A stretch of 64,000 nt of DNA from Symbiodinium natans. Its lineage: Eukaryota; Sar; Dinophyceae; Suessiales; Symbiodiniaceae. The notes beneath the pieces were generated by a model. The model was not told where the DNA came from and ran no database searches. It saw only the letters and a list, made by a program, of their open reading frames with translations. The translations under genes and the position numbers were made by a program. Below are positions 1 to 11,610 of this stretch, in pieces. The DNA is taken from assembly GCA_905221605.1 (NCBI GenBank), contig CAJNDS010002558.1, positions 77,001 through 141,000 of the forward strand. The letters are read 5' to 3'. The first letter of the stretch is position 1, and each line of letters opens with the position of its first letter.

Positions 1-170
1 CCATGCTCCTTCTGAGGCTGCTTTTCAATGGCCACACAATAGCTCCCAATAGCTCGCATACCCGTGTCGAGAATCCGCCCGCGGCACAGCTCCTGCAGAA
101 TCGCAGGAACCTGTGGCTTCAAGGGCGACAGCCTGGAGGTGACGCGTGGTTTGCTATATCTAAAACGGGT

Positions 171-237
171 TTAGGGTCTTGGGTTTATAAGGTTTGGGGT
201 TTAGGGGGTTTAGGGTTTAGGGTTTAGGGTGTAGGGA
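171..237 (+). repeat. telomere-like tract, TTTAGGG strand (degenerate)
   Basis: TTTAGGG units mixed with TTTATAA, TTTGGGG and GTGTAGGG variants. Confidence 0.85.
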
Positions 238-1404
238 GGTTTGCTGGCAGCTTCGGGCCTTGCGCTTTGGGAGTGCGCCTAGCTAGTCACCAAGCTCTCC
301 GTCCCATCCAACTCTGGCTCCGATGGCGAATGGAACTGTAAGAACCCCCCCCTCCCCAAAAAGTGACCTAAGCACTTGTTGTAAGCCCATCTGCACCCCC
401 GGAGAATTCGTACCGCCGCTGCGCCACCTTCCAGGTTTTCAAGTTCTTGCCGGCGAAGACCCTCACAAAAAGCGGCCTGGTCTCTCTTAGACAGGGGGCC
501 TTTCTGAGACCGTGGTGGCCGTGGTGAGGTACGGGTGCGAGAGTCCAGCGTCTCACAAAACAGAAACTGCCAGAACCCTGACAACTCGTTCTTGTTGCGT
601 GAGGTCAGGTGAGCACCATCGGGGACACCGCTCACGCCTGCCGAGCTCGCGGCTCAGGGGGTTTATAACGGGTTTAAGAGCCTTGAGCCGCTTTGTAGCA
701 TGGCTCCCTAAATGGGGAAGAAACCGAGCTCAAAGCGTTGAACACCTTTGGACCGCTTTGCCTGTGGGTGGGGGGGGGCCCGGAAGGGGGGAGTACGATG
801 AAAAGTCGCTCCAGCTTCGATTCCAAGTGCTCCAGTTGGAAGGTCGAAGCTTCGAAATACAGGCTGCGTGATCTGTGCCGCGAGACAAGTAAAGAGCGGC
901 TGCCGTGAGGTAGGTGGGCAGGCGTTCAATTTAGGACGCTCTCCTACAACAGCCCCCTCCAGCAAAACGGCGCAGAGAGCTGCGTTTGTATGAACCTGAG
1001 GCAGCTTACGCCGCGGACGGCCAAGTGACCCTCAAAGTCGATGCGCCGCCTGTCTTAGCATCGAACTTAGGGACTTAGGGCAAAGTTTATAGGGTTTGGG
1101 GGACGTGTGTGTCTGTGTGTGCGTTTCATGGACCACTTCGCTCCTCCCCTCCAAGCTTGTAGGATTGGTTAGGGTGGGGGGGGGGGGTTGGGTTTACAGG
1201 GTTTACAACTCAGGAATGTGTGTGTTGAGATGGGGCTCATCACGGCAACGACGTTGCAGTTCAAGGATCAAGGATCAAGTGCGGTTACGTACTGCCCTGC
1301 TACAGCAGCTTACAGCAGCCATCAGTAGATAATTGTGTTTCGTATGGAATTTTCCTCTACGCGGGGGGGGGGGGGGGACACGAGACGAGAAGTTCCTTCG
1401 GCAG

Positions 1405-1480
1405 GTTCGGTGAGATTGCGCCCGGCAACAAGGCGGAATGGCCCGGTTGGGCGTTCTCACTTAGGGGGCTCTTCTTGAAG
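1405..1480 (+). CDS. candidate internal exon, unknown product
   Basis: Acceptor TTCCTTCGGCAG, one base, 25 open codons starting FGEIAPGNKAEWPGWAFSL, then donor GTTTGGGG running straight into a TTTAGGG tract. The composition is protein-like and the other frames are poor. No family recognised. Confidence 0.5.
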
Positions 1481-1543
1481 GTTTGGGGTTTAGGGTTTAG
1501 GTTTAGGGTTTAGGGTTTAGGGTTTAGGGTTTAGGGTTTGGGG
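1481..1543 (+). repeat. telomere-like tract, TTTAGGG strand
   Basis: About eight units; its first bases form the donor of the exon at 1405-1480. Confidence 0.9.
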
Positions 1544-3304
1544 CTGACAGGCCGAGAGGGCATTTAGGCTTCCGGAGAACAGCCTCTTCAACCCAATCTC
1601 ACACGGACTCATACGTTGGCATGTGATGTCTGAGACTCCGCTCTCGGACCTCAGGTGTGGGGTTGAGGGCTTGCAGCTCTTTCACCCCTGTGCGGCAGGT
1701 AGATTTCGGCCATCATTGGAAGGCCAAGTGTGAGGCCCCCGCTGGTCAGCATTTCGATCTGTTGCACCATCTGTTGCACCATTTGTTGCACCTCATTCTT
1801 GCGCAGCCACCGTTTTGACAAGTGCACGGAGAGGTCCATTGCAATGGACACAAGCAGACGGTGTACAGCGGCCGTCGGCGCCACAGGCAGCATGGGGATT
1901 CGTCCGACTGTTGGTGCTGCAGTTGGGTTCGGACACGGTCAGGTCGAATGGATGGGGAGTTCATTGTCCTAGTGGTGGTTTGCAGGTCCTTCTTGTGCTG
2001 TGAGCCGCGCAGGAGTCTCAAGACCTTCCACATGTCCAAGCAATGCATCGGAGCAACAAGCATTGCGCCTGGGCTCCTGAACACGTGCAACGGGCGGGTG
2101 CCTATGACAATAAGTAACTTACGTAGCTACGAACCACTAAACTGGGAAACGACAAAGCTACGGGTAGTTAGCTACCTGTGGTTCATGGCGAAGTTGATTC
2201 CATTCCGCTGGCGGGCCTTGGTTTTTTGTTACTGGAGAGTTATGAAGCCATGAGGGGTTAGGGTGGGATTGCAGCCGTGTGGCGCCCACAGTCGGACTAG
2301 GGGCTGAGGGCTGAGCCTCTGTGGCATCTGCTCAAGACACTGTACTGGCAGCAGGAGCTCAACATAGCTCAACCCTCAAAATCCTAAACGCTGCCCCAGG
2401 CCCCCACCCCGTCACTAGGTTGCAGAACCGGCTCGACTCGAAGCGCAGCTTGCCCAAAACGCTCTGAGCAACGAATTGAATAGGCAAGCAGCAGCATTCC
2501 GGTTTCGTGGTCGTGCCAGGTGCAAGGACCCTCCAATCAAAAGACGCAATTTGGAACAACCACAACCCGAAACCCTAAACCGTGGCACAGTCGAAGGCTT
2601 TTTCCCCAAATGTGCCCAGGGCACAACCCTGGTCAGCTAGGCCGGTGGCAACAAACACTGCAACCGATCAGTTTTCTGAAGATTGCTGAGTCGGCACAGG
2701 TACAGCACACTGTGTTTTTTTTTCATGGGCGACTTGTCTCGCAACATAGGGCGGCAGCTACGAAGCGAATGCCGCACCTTTAGAGCACAACAGCGCAGAG
2801 ACTTATGCTCTGCCATCCTCGGACCCCGTCTCGGAAAGACACCGTTCTGAGAAACACAACACTGAACTCTCGGCTCGCTCAAGGCAGAGCAAAGACTAGG
2901 CGCCCTTATACCGGAAACCCCTCCTGAAGGTGTTGAGGGGCGGCGGGCACTGTGGCGGCTGCTCAGAGATGGATGGAGAGAGAGAATGGTCAGTGGCCCG
3001 AGAGTTCCCTCAAGGCCTTAGAGTTCTCCAAAAGCCCTTAAATTCTTCTTTCCTTGAGGAGGAGACTCCTCGCAACAACGCCTTAAAACCCTTAAAGCCC
3101 CAGAGTTAGAGTGGACACTTGCGAAAGATTTGACACGTGTAATTGTGTGAGCCCGCTAAGAGCCCCCTAAACCCTCGGCCTTCTCTCAGCTCAACACGCC
3201 CAACTTTTTTGTGAGAGCCCAGCCAAAACAAGTCCGAAGCTTCAGGAGAGTCTCCGAAAACCCTAAACCCCAAGCCCTGAACTCAAAAACGTCTTCTCTC
3301 TTAG

Positions 3305-3403
3305 GCTGCAAGATCGAGAAAGGGCAGCTGAAGGTCTCCCCCTTCCCGGTGCATCCGTCGAAGGCTCTTCGGCCCCCCCACGAGTTCTTTTGGGGGATTC
3401 AAG
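3305..3403 (+). CDS. candidate internal exon, unknown product (with 5109 and 5269)
   Basis: Acceptor TTCTCTCTTAG, then 32 open codons starting CKIEKGQLKVSPFPVHPS and ending HEFFWGIQ, with one base carried over; the donor is GTTTAGGG, the start of a telomere-like tract. The carried G joins the next candidate exon (5109) to give Gly in a continuous frame, so the two probably belong to one transcript. No family recognised. Confidence 0.55.
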
Positions 3404-3921
3404 GTTTAGGGTTTAGTGTTTAGGGTTTAGGGTTTGAGGCGAAGTTCAGGCGTCTCTGAGTCTGTGGTGGTGAGAACACACTAGGGACCCTGAAGAAGTT
3501 TCCCAAAGTGCTGCGCTCAAGGCATGCACACAAATGCCGGTGTTTGCAAACGTGCGCACGTTTCCATCTGAAGAGTGCTGTCACCTGTTGGGTGTCCGGG
3601 TGCTGAAATCCCTCCCCCCCCCCCCCCCCTGCCCAACCCCAACGCGCCGCTGAACAAAGAAGTGTGCAGAGACGACCCCCCCCCCCCATGTAAGTTATCT
3701 GATATCTGCCTAAGATATCCAGAATCGCCCGCAACGCAACGCGGAGAGGGAAAACCTCGGGCCCTGAATAGGGGATTCTACCATGCAGAGGATCAGCAGG
3801 ATTTTTTGTTGTTGCTGGAGTTGTCTTTCGGCTGTCGGCTCCTCCGAGGTCACATTGCTGAACATGACTTGGATGGTTTGCCCCTTCATTGCGTCCATGG
3901 TGGTATCCCAGAATTCCTTAG

Positions 3922-4030
3922 GTGGTCATCGGGGCCAAGAAGATCGTTGCCTGGTTCAAGAGCGAGCATGCAGGTGCGCCTGCCGCAAATCGGAGCCCTT
4001 CTGAAATTGACTGGGGCCGTGGTTTTTCTC
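3922..4030 (+). CDS. weak candidate exon, unknown product
   Basis: After acceptor GAATTCCTTAG the frame reads VVIGAKKIVAWFKSEHAGAP. A possible donor GTGCGC follows GCATGCAG at about 3972. The 3' end is uncertain. Confidence 0.25.
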
Positions 4031-4590
4031 ACGAAGGCGTCTTTAGGTTGTCTTTGGCTGGATATGTGCGTTGGCTCAGGGCTCAGGGTGTCTGGATGTT
4101 TTTTGATCCTGTATGTATGTTTTGGAGTGGCAGGGAACGGTGCATACGTGATTCTTTGGCATGCATCTCTTCCCGAAATCAGCTCAAGCCTGTGCTCCAA
4201 TTCTTCTACTACCTGAAACTTTTGCAGGAGCCTATCGGATTGCCGATAGCAGCCCCTTCTCATCGCACATGTATCCAATTCTTGTCAGCTACCGCAACAA
4301 CACTCACTCAGCCAACTAGACCCCAGGATTTCCCACGAACCCTGCCCTGTCCAGGACCAACCTGGAGAAGCAGCCGCCCGCCTTGCCATGGACGATGTTA
4401 CTCTTCTCCTCGTTGTTTCTCCGGTTCTGTTCAAAAAGGAGCATAAGCAGGAATTCTACCGGGGACTGTAGAAAGCGTTTGTGCGGTTTGATGTTACAGG
4501 GTCTTCGTCTACTTCCTTCCCAGTGTTTCTCTTTGATTTTGAGGTCTGGCAGTTTTTTGAAGTACATATTGTTCTTCTCACATAACATGT

Positions 4591-4640
4591 GTATATCTAT
4601 ATATATATATATATACACGTACACATATATATATATATAG
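4591..4640. repeat. (TA)n microsatellite
   Basis: TATATATATATATATATACA-type run. Confidence 0.9.
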
Positions 4641-4818
4641 TTGCAGTTGGATGAGGAGGGGGCAAGAGAGGCTTAGAGATGTGAGTCTGAAAGTTGCGCA
4701 AAGTGGAATTCTGTACGCCTCTTTGAGCCCGGAGTGTGGAAAAGATTGCCGTTTGAACGCTTCTGCTCGGGGGCTTCAGTTCCTTGACCGAAGGAGATTC
4801 TGACGTCTGGAAGTTTAG

Positions 4819-5005
4819 CTTGGGATGTTGCCCCTTATACTAACAGTCCTGAATCTTACTGGCTCAAAACCCAACTTTTCAACTTTTGGGCTTCTTGTCA
4901 TGTAGTAGCTTATTCTGAAAGTTTCAACTTTCATTTCCTTGGGTTTTGGGCCAGTAAGTAATAGGGATCTTAATGGGGATGTATTGGGAACATCCCAAAG
5001 AAGAG
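4819..5005. repeat. TIR element family 1, copy a (larger)
   Basis: Starts CTTGGGATGTTGCCCCTTAT and ends GGGAACATCCCAAAG. Inside is a second inverted pair, TACTGGCTCAAAACCCAA against TTGGGTTTTGGGCCAGTA. Confidence 0.65.
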
Positions 5006-5075
5006 CTTGGGATGTTCCCCCTTATACTAACAGTCCTTAATAGGGATCTTAGTAGGGATCTATTGGGAACATCCC
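5006..5075. repeat. TIR element family 1, copy b
   Basis: CTTGGGATGTTCCCCCTTAT at the left, with ACTAACAGTCC following, and ATTGGGAACATCCC at the right; it directly follows copy a. Confidence 0.75.
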
Positions 5076-5108
5076 CCGAAGTTGAGCGTAGGCTTGGGGC
5101 TTGCCCAG

Positions 5109-5179
5109 GCATTGGGGAGTTCACTGCCTCGGCGCGGCGGCGCGTCAACGTGGCTGAGACTTTCTGGAGGGCTCCCTGG
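5109..5179 (+). CDS. candidate internal exon, unknown product
   Basis: Acceptor GGCTTGCCCAG; two bases complete the codon from 3305-3403; then 23 codons starting IGEFTASARRRVNVAETFW; phase 0 end; donor GTGTTTAGGG entering a TTTAGGG tract. Confidence 0.5.
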
Positions 5180-5254
5180 GTGTTTAGGGTTTAGGGTTTA
5201 GGGTTTAGGGTTTAGGGAGCCCTGAAGCAAAAAGGGCTTAGGGTTTAGGGTTTG
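5180..5254 (+). repeat. telomere-like tracts, TTTAGGG strand
   Basis: Two runs (5180-5218 and 5237-5254) filling the intron between two candidate exons. Confidence 0.9.
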
Positions 5255-5268
5255 TGGGCTCTCTTGAG

Positions 5269-5420
5269 GTCCTCTCCAGTGACGCGTCGAACCCGAAGAG
5301 CAGCCCTAAACCCGTACGCACCGATGAGGTGGTGGCCTATACAGCCCGTGGATACGGTGCCAAGGCTCCGATTCGCTACATCCAAGGCGGGGAATTTGGG
5401 TGCCTCATGGGAAGTGGGGA
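5269..5420 (+). CDS. candidate internal exon, unknown product
   Basis: Probable acceptor CTCTCTTGAG gives phase 0, matching the end of exon 5109-5179. It has 50 open codons including TDEVVAYTARGYGAKAPIRY and IQGGEFGCLMGSG. The donor is GTGTAGGG. An alternative acceptor 11 bases downstream (CTCTCCAG) would break the phase. Confidence 0.45.
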
Positions 5421-8400
5421 GTGTAGGGTTTCGGGGCCGTAGAGGGCCGTAGGTATGTCAAGCGTCGTCGTCCCTGGGATAAGCATCCCGCAAAACCCTC
5501 AACAATGCCCCCTCAGACCGAAACCAGGCTTGACCAGTGATACGTTTGACTTCGGGAAGATTCTGCGCGAACACTACACAGCCGCCTGGCCTGTCTTCCA
5601 AAGCTCTGCCGATTTGCTGTTTAGGTAGGCCCCTCATACTGGTTGCTTTGAGATACAAATTGAAATGTTTAAAGTTGCACAGACTGGATGCCCTCTTGCG
5701 AGTAATCTCAGCTCAGATTTGCTCCGTGACCCGCTACACCTCAGCAGCGTCGGCAAACAGGATCCTCTCAGGAGCACTGAGCAGGGCTGATCCGCGACAT
5801 TTCTCAGAAATTCTGCCCTTGGTGTCTCTGCACGTGGTAGGGCTAGCGACATTTTCTGTGAGCGTGGGCAGCCGAGCCTCAAAAACACCCGCAACCGATG
5901 CAGGAAGCAAGAGCAACCTCCTTGTGGGACACCATGCCGAAGGGGTCGGCGTGGTCTACGCGGGTGGCCGCGTGACATTCGAGTGGGGGAGCTTCTTAAT
6001 GGGCTTTCAACTTTCAAGGCGGCGTCGCGATTGTAAGCAGGTTTTGAAGCAGACTTTCCGTGAGTGCCGGCTTGAAGATCCCGAAAGCCCCCCCCCCAAA
6101 CTCCCTGAAACCCTGAGAGATACCCTGAGCCCAGTTCGACCCGTGCAAGCCAAGGCTGGCAGACCAACAGGGGGCTGCGGAAGGGGAACACCAAGCCCTG
6201 CCACCCAGAACAGCGGTTTCTGGTTGGTTGTCTCAAACCCAAGGGTGCACAGCTCATGGTTGCACATTGAAGATGATAGTCATCCCCCAAAAAAACCCCT
6301 AAACCCTCAACTCCTAAACCTAATGGTCGAGCAACGGGTGTAGTCCGTGCAGTGCGTTTTTCAGACAGCTAGGCAGGTGACAAACAACAAATTGGTTTAG
6401 CTTCCCATATCGTTGAGGGGAGTTGGGCATACTGTTGTATACTTTTGTGACGGGGCAGATGTTGTTGGATTCGCCGAGTTGGAGCCTGGGTGCCCTCCCC
6501 GCCCTTCCCCCCTGCTCCCAAATGTCAGAGGCAGAGAGAGCGAGAGAGAGACAGAGAGGAGACAGAGAGAGAGAGAGATGGCAACCCCGGCAGAAGAATT
6601 GGGGTTGAGGCTGGGCCGCATGCCATTGATTGAAGGCCGGTTGCAAAGAATTCGTCCGTATCTCACATGATCTCATGACCCGACTGGACTTTCCATTCCG
6701 CACCTGCCCTTTGCCCCACCGCCCAGGTGGATCACAATTTGTACTTCCCCGGGGGCCAAGTACGTCTACGTGGACGGTGGGGGGGGGGGTTGAGTTTAGG
6801 CTGTGCAAAGATAGGAGTCGCGTGCGGAGGTTCGTTGACAGCATCATGCATGGAAGAACCTGAGCGCTCTCTTGCTGAAGCTGCGTTTGGATGAGTCGCA
6901 GTTGTAAAAGTGAGGATGCTTGCCGACGTTGGCCAACAGACAGGTCAACAACAGTGAGCAGAGCTCGACAAAATTCCATTTTCCAAGCTCACCTCACCGT
7001 TGATGTAGCAGTAAACAATTGTAAGCTTCAGTATGCCTAGACTGCTGAACCACGCTACAATAATCTGCCATTGATCTCGCTGTCCTTCACCTTCATTGGC
7101 TCAATGGGCCGGTTCCCGTATTTGAGCGTGGAGTGCGGATGGGTCTGCAGTGGTCCGTGAGATGTGATAACTCCAATACTAGTCGGGACTGTGCTGATTG
7201 CTTGGATTCCGCAACGCGACGTAATTAGATGGAGAAGTCGTGTTTACGGCGGCCGCTCGGGAAGAATCTGAGCTGGGATTCGGGTAGGCTATTGTAGTCC
7301 ATGAAGGTGTGGATGTCGGAACCCAGAAGACGGATGGCCACCTGGCAGCATGTAGGGAGGATGCGCTGCTCTAGGGCAAGCTCTGCTGGTTCCACGAAGT
7401 CAATTCAGCGAACGCTGGGGTTGGACGAAGAGAATTCGTACCGCCGCAGGCTCGAGGCCTTGTGGCTTTTCGCAACACTGCTGAACAACTGCCCAAGCGC
7501 GTGCAAGTTGTGCCCCGTGCCGAGAATACGTGGACCAGCACCTCATGATCAACGGCGGCGCGTTCCCGAACGAAAAGTCGAACTGGGCTGCTGCCCGGTT
7601 GCAAGAACCATCCCACTCTCAGACCCGCCAAGTCCCCTTCGGAGCTGCTCTGCCACAGGGCAGTACACTAAGAGACTAAGAGAAGCAAACATCCTTACAA
7701 CTTCTGCTCCGAGCACCATGCAGGTCGCAGAGCTGATCACGTGGAACTACATCCTCACCAGGCTCGGCGTGGACATGTTGGATATGAAGCGGGAGTGAAC
7801 GGAGCGTCCGGAGCGAAAGCTGGTACCCCTGGTATTTTCTACAATGCCCTACAGGGGCAAAGTGCAGAAGCCAAGGTCCTGACAGGAGGAGAGCTCCGGT
7901 ACTACAGTGAGTGAGAAATCGGGAAGACCTGTTCGGAGAACAGGGGTGTGAGCAAAATGAGCAACGACGCACCAGACTAAGGGAACGCAGACCGACGAAT
8001 ATCCGAAACCAAATGAGGCAGCAGAGAGGTGCAACAGTTCCGTCCGCTGTGGCTTTGGGGGCTTAAGTGCTTTATAAGTTCGAACATGCTGAAGGTTGAG
8101 GGCATGTCGAGCTTTCAAAGGGGCGCTTAGGCTTGAGTTTGTTTTCTTGGGGCTTGTTTAAGAGTTCAGCAAGTTACCGTGGGTTCTGATTCGACTTCGG
8201 TCCAGGAAGCAGATGAAAGAGGCATCCACGCGACCTGGTCTGAAGAATTGGCGATCCTTCGGATGTTCAGGTGAACGGTTGGGGTAGAATTCAAACTGCG
8301 GAAGAGTTGTTCTCAAACGCTGACCTTCCGCAGAAAAACAGAAGTCTAGCATCCATATAGCCCCCAGCGCGACAGCACCGTGGCCTTGCCCACAAGTCCT

Positions 8401-8489
8401 GAACCAGTCGCGAAAACATGTAAGCAAACTGCAAGCATGGCATGGCTTGCCAGCTTTTGGCTGCCATCTGGCAGAGGCTTAGACTCAGA
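5421..8489. other. no gene recognised
   Basis: Open frames of up to 268 codons exist (5537-6343), but none shows a domain. CCCTAAA-like bases lie at 6298-6312 and a GA repeat at 6533-6585. Confidence 0.5.
6533..6585 (+). repeat. (GA)n microsatellite
   Basis: GAGAGAGCGAGAGAGAGACA and onward. Confidence 0.85.
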
Positions 8490-8672
8490 TTTCCGCGCTT
8501 CTCTCGAGGTACCTCATGAAGAAGCTCATGGTGGGTGGTGAAATGGATACATGCGTCTTGCTGGCAACACCTGGGGCTGCTGGGATTCTTTCTCTCGTGT
8601 TTTTGTTGCGGAGCGAGCTGAGAGATTGGGTTTCGAAGCTGGGGACGGAGAGGCTCTGGGCGAGAACTAGGC
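8490..8672 (+). CDS. weak candidate exon, unknown product
   Basis: Open plus frame with RYLMKKLMVGGEMDTCVLLA followed by a short hydrophobic segment and a basic C-terminus to a stop near 8671. Could be chance. Confidence 0.2.
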
Positions 8673-8972
8673 GTGATCACGGTGAATGATGTGATCTCCG
8701 CGTATGAAGAAGGGGCGAGTGGGTTTTGGCTTGTGTGTCTGTTGAAGTCCTCCTTGATACTCGTGACGATGACATCATGTAATTAAAAAAGACGATGAAA
8801 TCGGTACAGAACGGTACAGCAAGCGAGCGGGTTGTGAACATGCCTGTCGGATAAGTATTGCGTTACTACACACGTTGTTTGATGGAGAGCCTGCTAAACC
8901 GTAGCTGCCAGCCGACCCACTGTGACTTCTACGAACCTTGCCGGCCTTAAGTCCTAAAAGCCCTAAAGCAAG

Positions 8973-9059
8973 GCAAAGTGGTGATGAAGAAGCCGGAGCA
9001 CTGGAAAGATGCCACGGATGCGCAGCGCTCCAGTGACTTTGCCTGGCTTTCGGGGGGGA
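8973..9059 (+). CDS. candidate internal exon, unknown product
   Basis: Acceptor CCCTAAAGCAAG, then 28 codons starting KVVMKKPEHWKDATDAQRSS, one base carried, and donor GTTTAGGG. The minus-strand frame over the same bases is less protein-like. Confidence 0.45.
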
Positions 9060-10518
9060 GTTTAGGGTTGAGGGCAGCATAGGATCTCGCATGAAGGGCC
9101 ACATCGGCTACATAGGGTTGCGGCATAGTCGTTTTCAGCCAGGTTCGGTCAGGTACTTTAAGGGCACCTGTTTCTAGGGTTCTTGCGGCTCCACAAGTCG
9201 CGAGAATCCGGCGCATGACGGCATGCGAGGTCGAGGCTAGTGTTGAAGGCCCCAAAGGCCGCACACGCACGCATGAAGCCACAAAGAGGACCGAAGGCAG
9301 CTTCGGGTAACCCTTGAACTCGGGGTTGACTTGGAGTTCCAGCAAGCTTGTCCGATTCCGGGTGGTACAGGGATGACGGGAGAGGGGTGCCATAAATTGC
9401 GCTACCTCTGGCCACACGCCGTCAACGTGAGAAGGTCCAGGCAAAGCAGGGGGGATGCACGATAGTAGGGGATACCCGGGTCCTTATGACAAAAGGATCC
9501 TACTAGTTGTACAATTTACACCTCCATGTGGTTGTAACTCACGACCTGCCAGGAGCATCATATTCCACATTGTCGTGGTGGCGCCACCGCTTGCAGAAGG
9601 TGAAGTTCCTCTGCCGGCCCAGTTCAGGGGATGTCTAAGTCGTGTGAAAGGTTTCATGGTTGAACTCGCAGTATGGCCCGGCTTTGATGTTGCTTCACTT
9701 GAGGGCTTGAGTGCAGGCTTGAGCAGTTTCATCATCCTGAATGCACCACCATTCAAGAACAGGCCAAGCGATGGACCTGCATCATCAGCGTAACATGTAT
9801 GCTTGCCCGCTCACACTCCCCCACTCCTTTTCCATTAATCCCCTCTCTGTAAATCAGAACGAGGAGGTTCTTAGGTGCCCCGCCTCTCCTCTCCCTGATC
9901 ACTCTCTCTCTCTCTCTCTCGCTCTTGGTTGTGCTGACTCTTTGCTTTGGTTTCTAAGGCCTGCAGGCACCCCTGGATGCATTCAGAGAGAGATGTTCTG
10001 TTCAATCTAAGCGCCTTCTGCCATCGGAAGCGGCAAGACTCGAGACCCCGTCCCATTGTGCGTCGAGGCCCGGTTGATCTGCCCCTGGACTCCTCGTCTG
10101 GATGGTGCGCAAGTTCGCCACCTGACGTACGCATACAGACAGTGCTGCAGAGGCGTGTTTTTTCTCGAAATTTGCTTGCAGGGACGTTTTGCATGCGTAG
10201 ATCCAGCAAAACCCCCAACAGCATGCAAGTGTGTAAGTGTGAGGGGGGCGAAGGGGTGAAAGCAGCTACCCCCCCCCCCGCCCCAAAGCTTGCGGTGCGG
10301 CCTTAAGGCAGAGCGCCAACGTGAAGTTGGAAATCGACCTGCGGGCAGCTTGGGGAGCAGCTTGGGGGAGTTGAGCTCTTGGACTCTTGCGGGGCCCTGC
10401 TGGGGGCAAAGGTGGACCTGCAAAGCGTGGCTGTAGCTCGGGCTTAGGGGGCTTTTCTGAGGGCTTTTCTGATGCTTGTGGTGTCGGGCGGGGGGTTGGT
10501 TGGGGAGATGAAGGATGA

Positions 10519-10563
10519 ACCCAAAACCCAAAACCCTAAACCCTAAACCCTAAACCCTAAACC
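10519..10563 (-). repeat. telomere-like tract, CCCTAAA strand
   Basis: Ends a few bases before the acceptor of the exon candidate at 10578; a TTTAGGG-strand tract follows at 10675-10699. Confidence 0.9.
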
Positions 10564-10577
10564 GGTCCGACTGTCAG

Positions 10578-10674
10578 TCGAAGGCCACCGAGAAGGTCAT
10601 GGGAATCATCCTCCAGGGCCGGCACAAGACAGATGAGTTTGTGCCCTGGACTCAAGGGCCCGATTGTTCCCCAG
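10578..10674 (+). CDS. candidate exon between convergent telomere-like tracts
   Basis: Acceptor CGACTGTCAG, frame SKATEKVMGIILQGRHKTDE continuing FVPWTQGPDCSP. The donor is not clear (CCCAG|GGTTTAGGG or an internal GT). Unknown product. Confidence 0.4.
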
Positions 10675-10698
10675 GGTTTAGGGTTTAGGGTTTAGGGT

Positions 10699-10795
10699 TC
10701 CCCCTAAGACCTAAGACTAGCAGTCCTGAATAGGCATTCTCGTACCCCCTATAATGATCCCCATTACGGACTGTTAGTATACGGGGGTACTTCCC
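10699..10795. repeat. TIR element family 1, copy c
   Basis: AGCAGTCCTGAATAGG at the left and its inverse, GGACTGTTAGTATACGGGGG, at the right. Confidence 0.7.
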
Positions 10796-11503
10796 ACGAG
10801 AAGACTCTGAAGATGAAGGTTTTTCTGGAGTGGGCGACCAGTGTGGCCATTTGTTCAGAGGATCGAACGCTCTGCGACCTACAAGTTGTCGAGCACCCTG
10901 ACCAACTGAACCACACTTCACATGAAGCGGACCCTGAATAAAGTTTGGGTTCCCGGAAGAAGGCATCACTCAGGGTCATCTCAAGCTTATCATACATGAG
11001 CACTCTAACAACGCTTGGCCAGATCTACTCCTTCCAAGTCGAGTACAAGGCATCCGACAAAGGCAAGACTGTGGCAAGCATGTGTACTTGAAGTCTCGTG
11101 ACTTGCGGGAGTTTCGTAAGCCATTCTGAATCGGGGCTCAGTGGCTTAGTGCTTGGGGGCTCTTTCCGAGAGCCCCCTGAGTCGTGATCAGTGTTGTTTA
11201 GGGTTTAGGGCTCAGGGTCTTCGAGTGAAACCCGCGCGGTTCCTCCGGCAACAGGCAGCTGGATCCGTATCCCTGCTCGCTTCACCGGCCTCACCCACCA
11301 GACGGAGGATCACGCGCCCTTCTTAAGTTGGGGGAGTCCTTTTGAAGGATACTGGGCAAGACTTGTCTAGTAGCGACCGCTGCAAATGCAGCCATAATGC
11401 AGCAGCTGTTGCATCTGCAGAAAACCAGATGCAACAGAAGTGGTTTGTGTTCGCGAATAAAGGTGCCCTCTTGCCCCCTTCCTTGTCCAATCAAAACACA
11501 AGA

Positions 11504-11610
11504 CTACTAATTGCTTAAGAACCCCGAAAAAAGAATAATATTCTTCCTTGTTAAGGGTAATATAGGGAGTATTACTTTTAATTCTTTTGGGGTTCTTAAG
11601 CAAATAGTAG
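11504..11610. repeat. 107-bp inverted-repeat (hairpin) element
   Basis: Arms of 22 bp with one mismatch: CTACTAATTGCTTAAGAACC... and ...GGTTCTTAAGCAAATAGTAG. The AT-rich interior (AAAGAATAATATTC) is also partly palindromic. A MITE-like or foldback element; no target duplication is obvious. Confidence 0.7.

Noticed and set aside
5734-5916. Minus-strand fragment ILFADAAEV resembling a reverse-transcriptase active-site motif
   Set aside because: Only a few residues fit, the second Asp is missing, and no other RT motif lies nearby.
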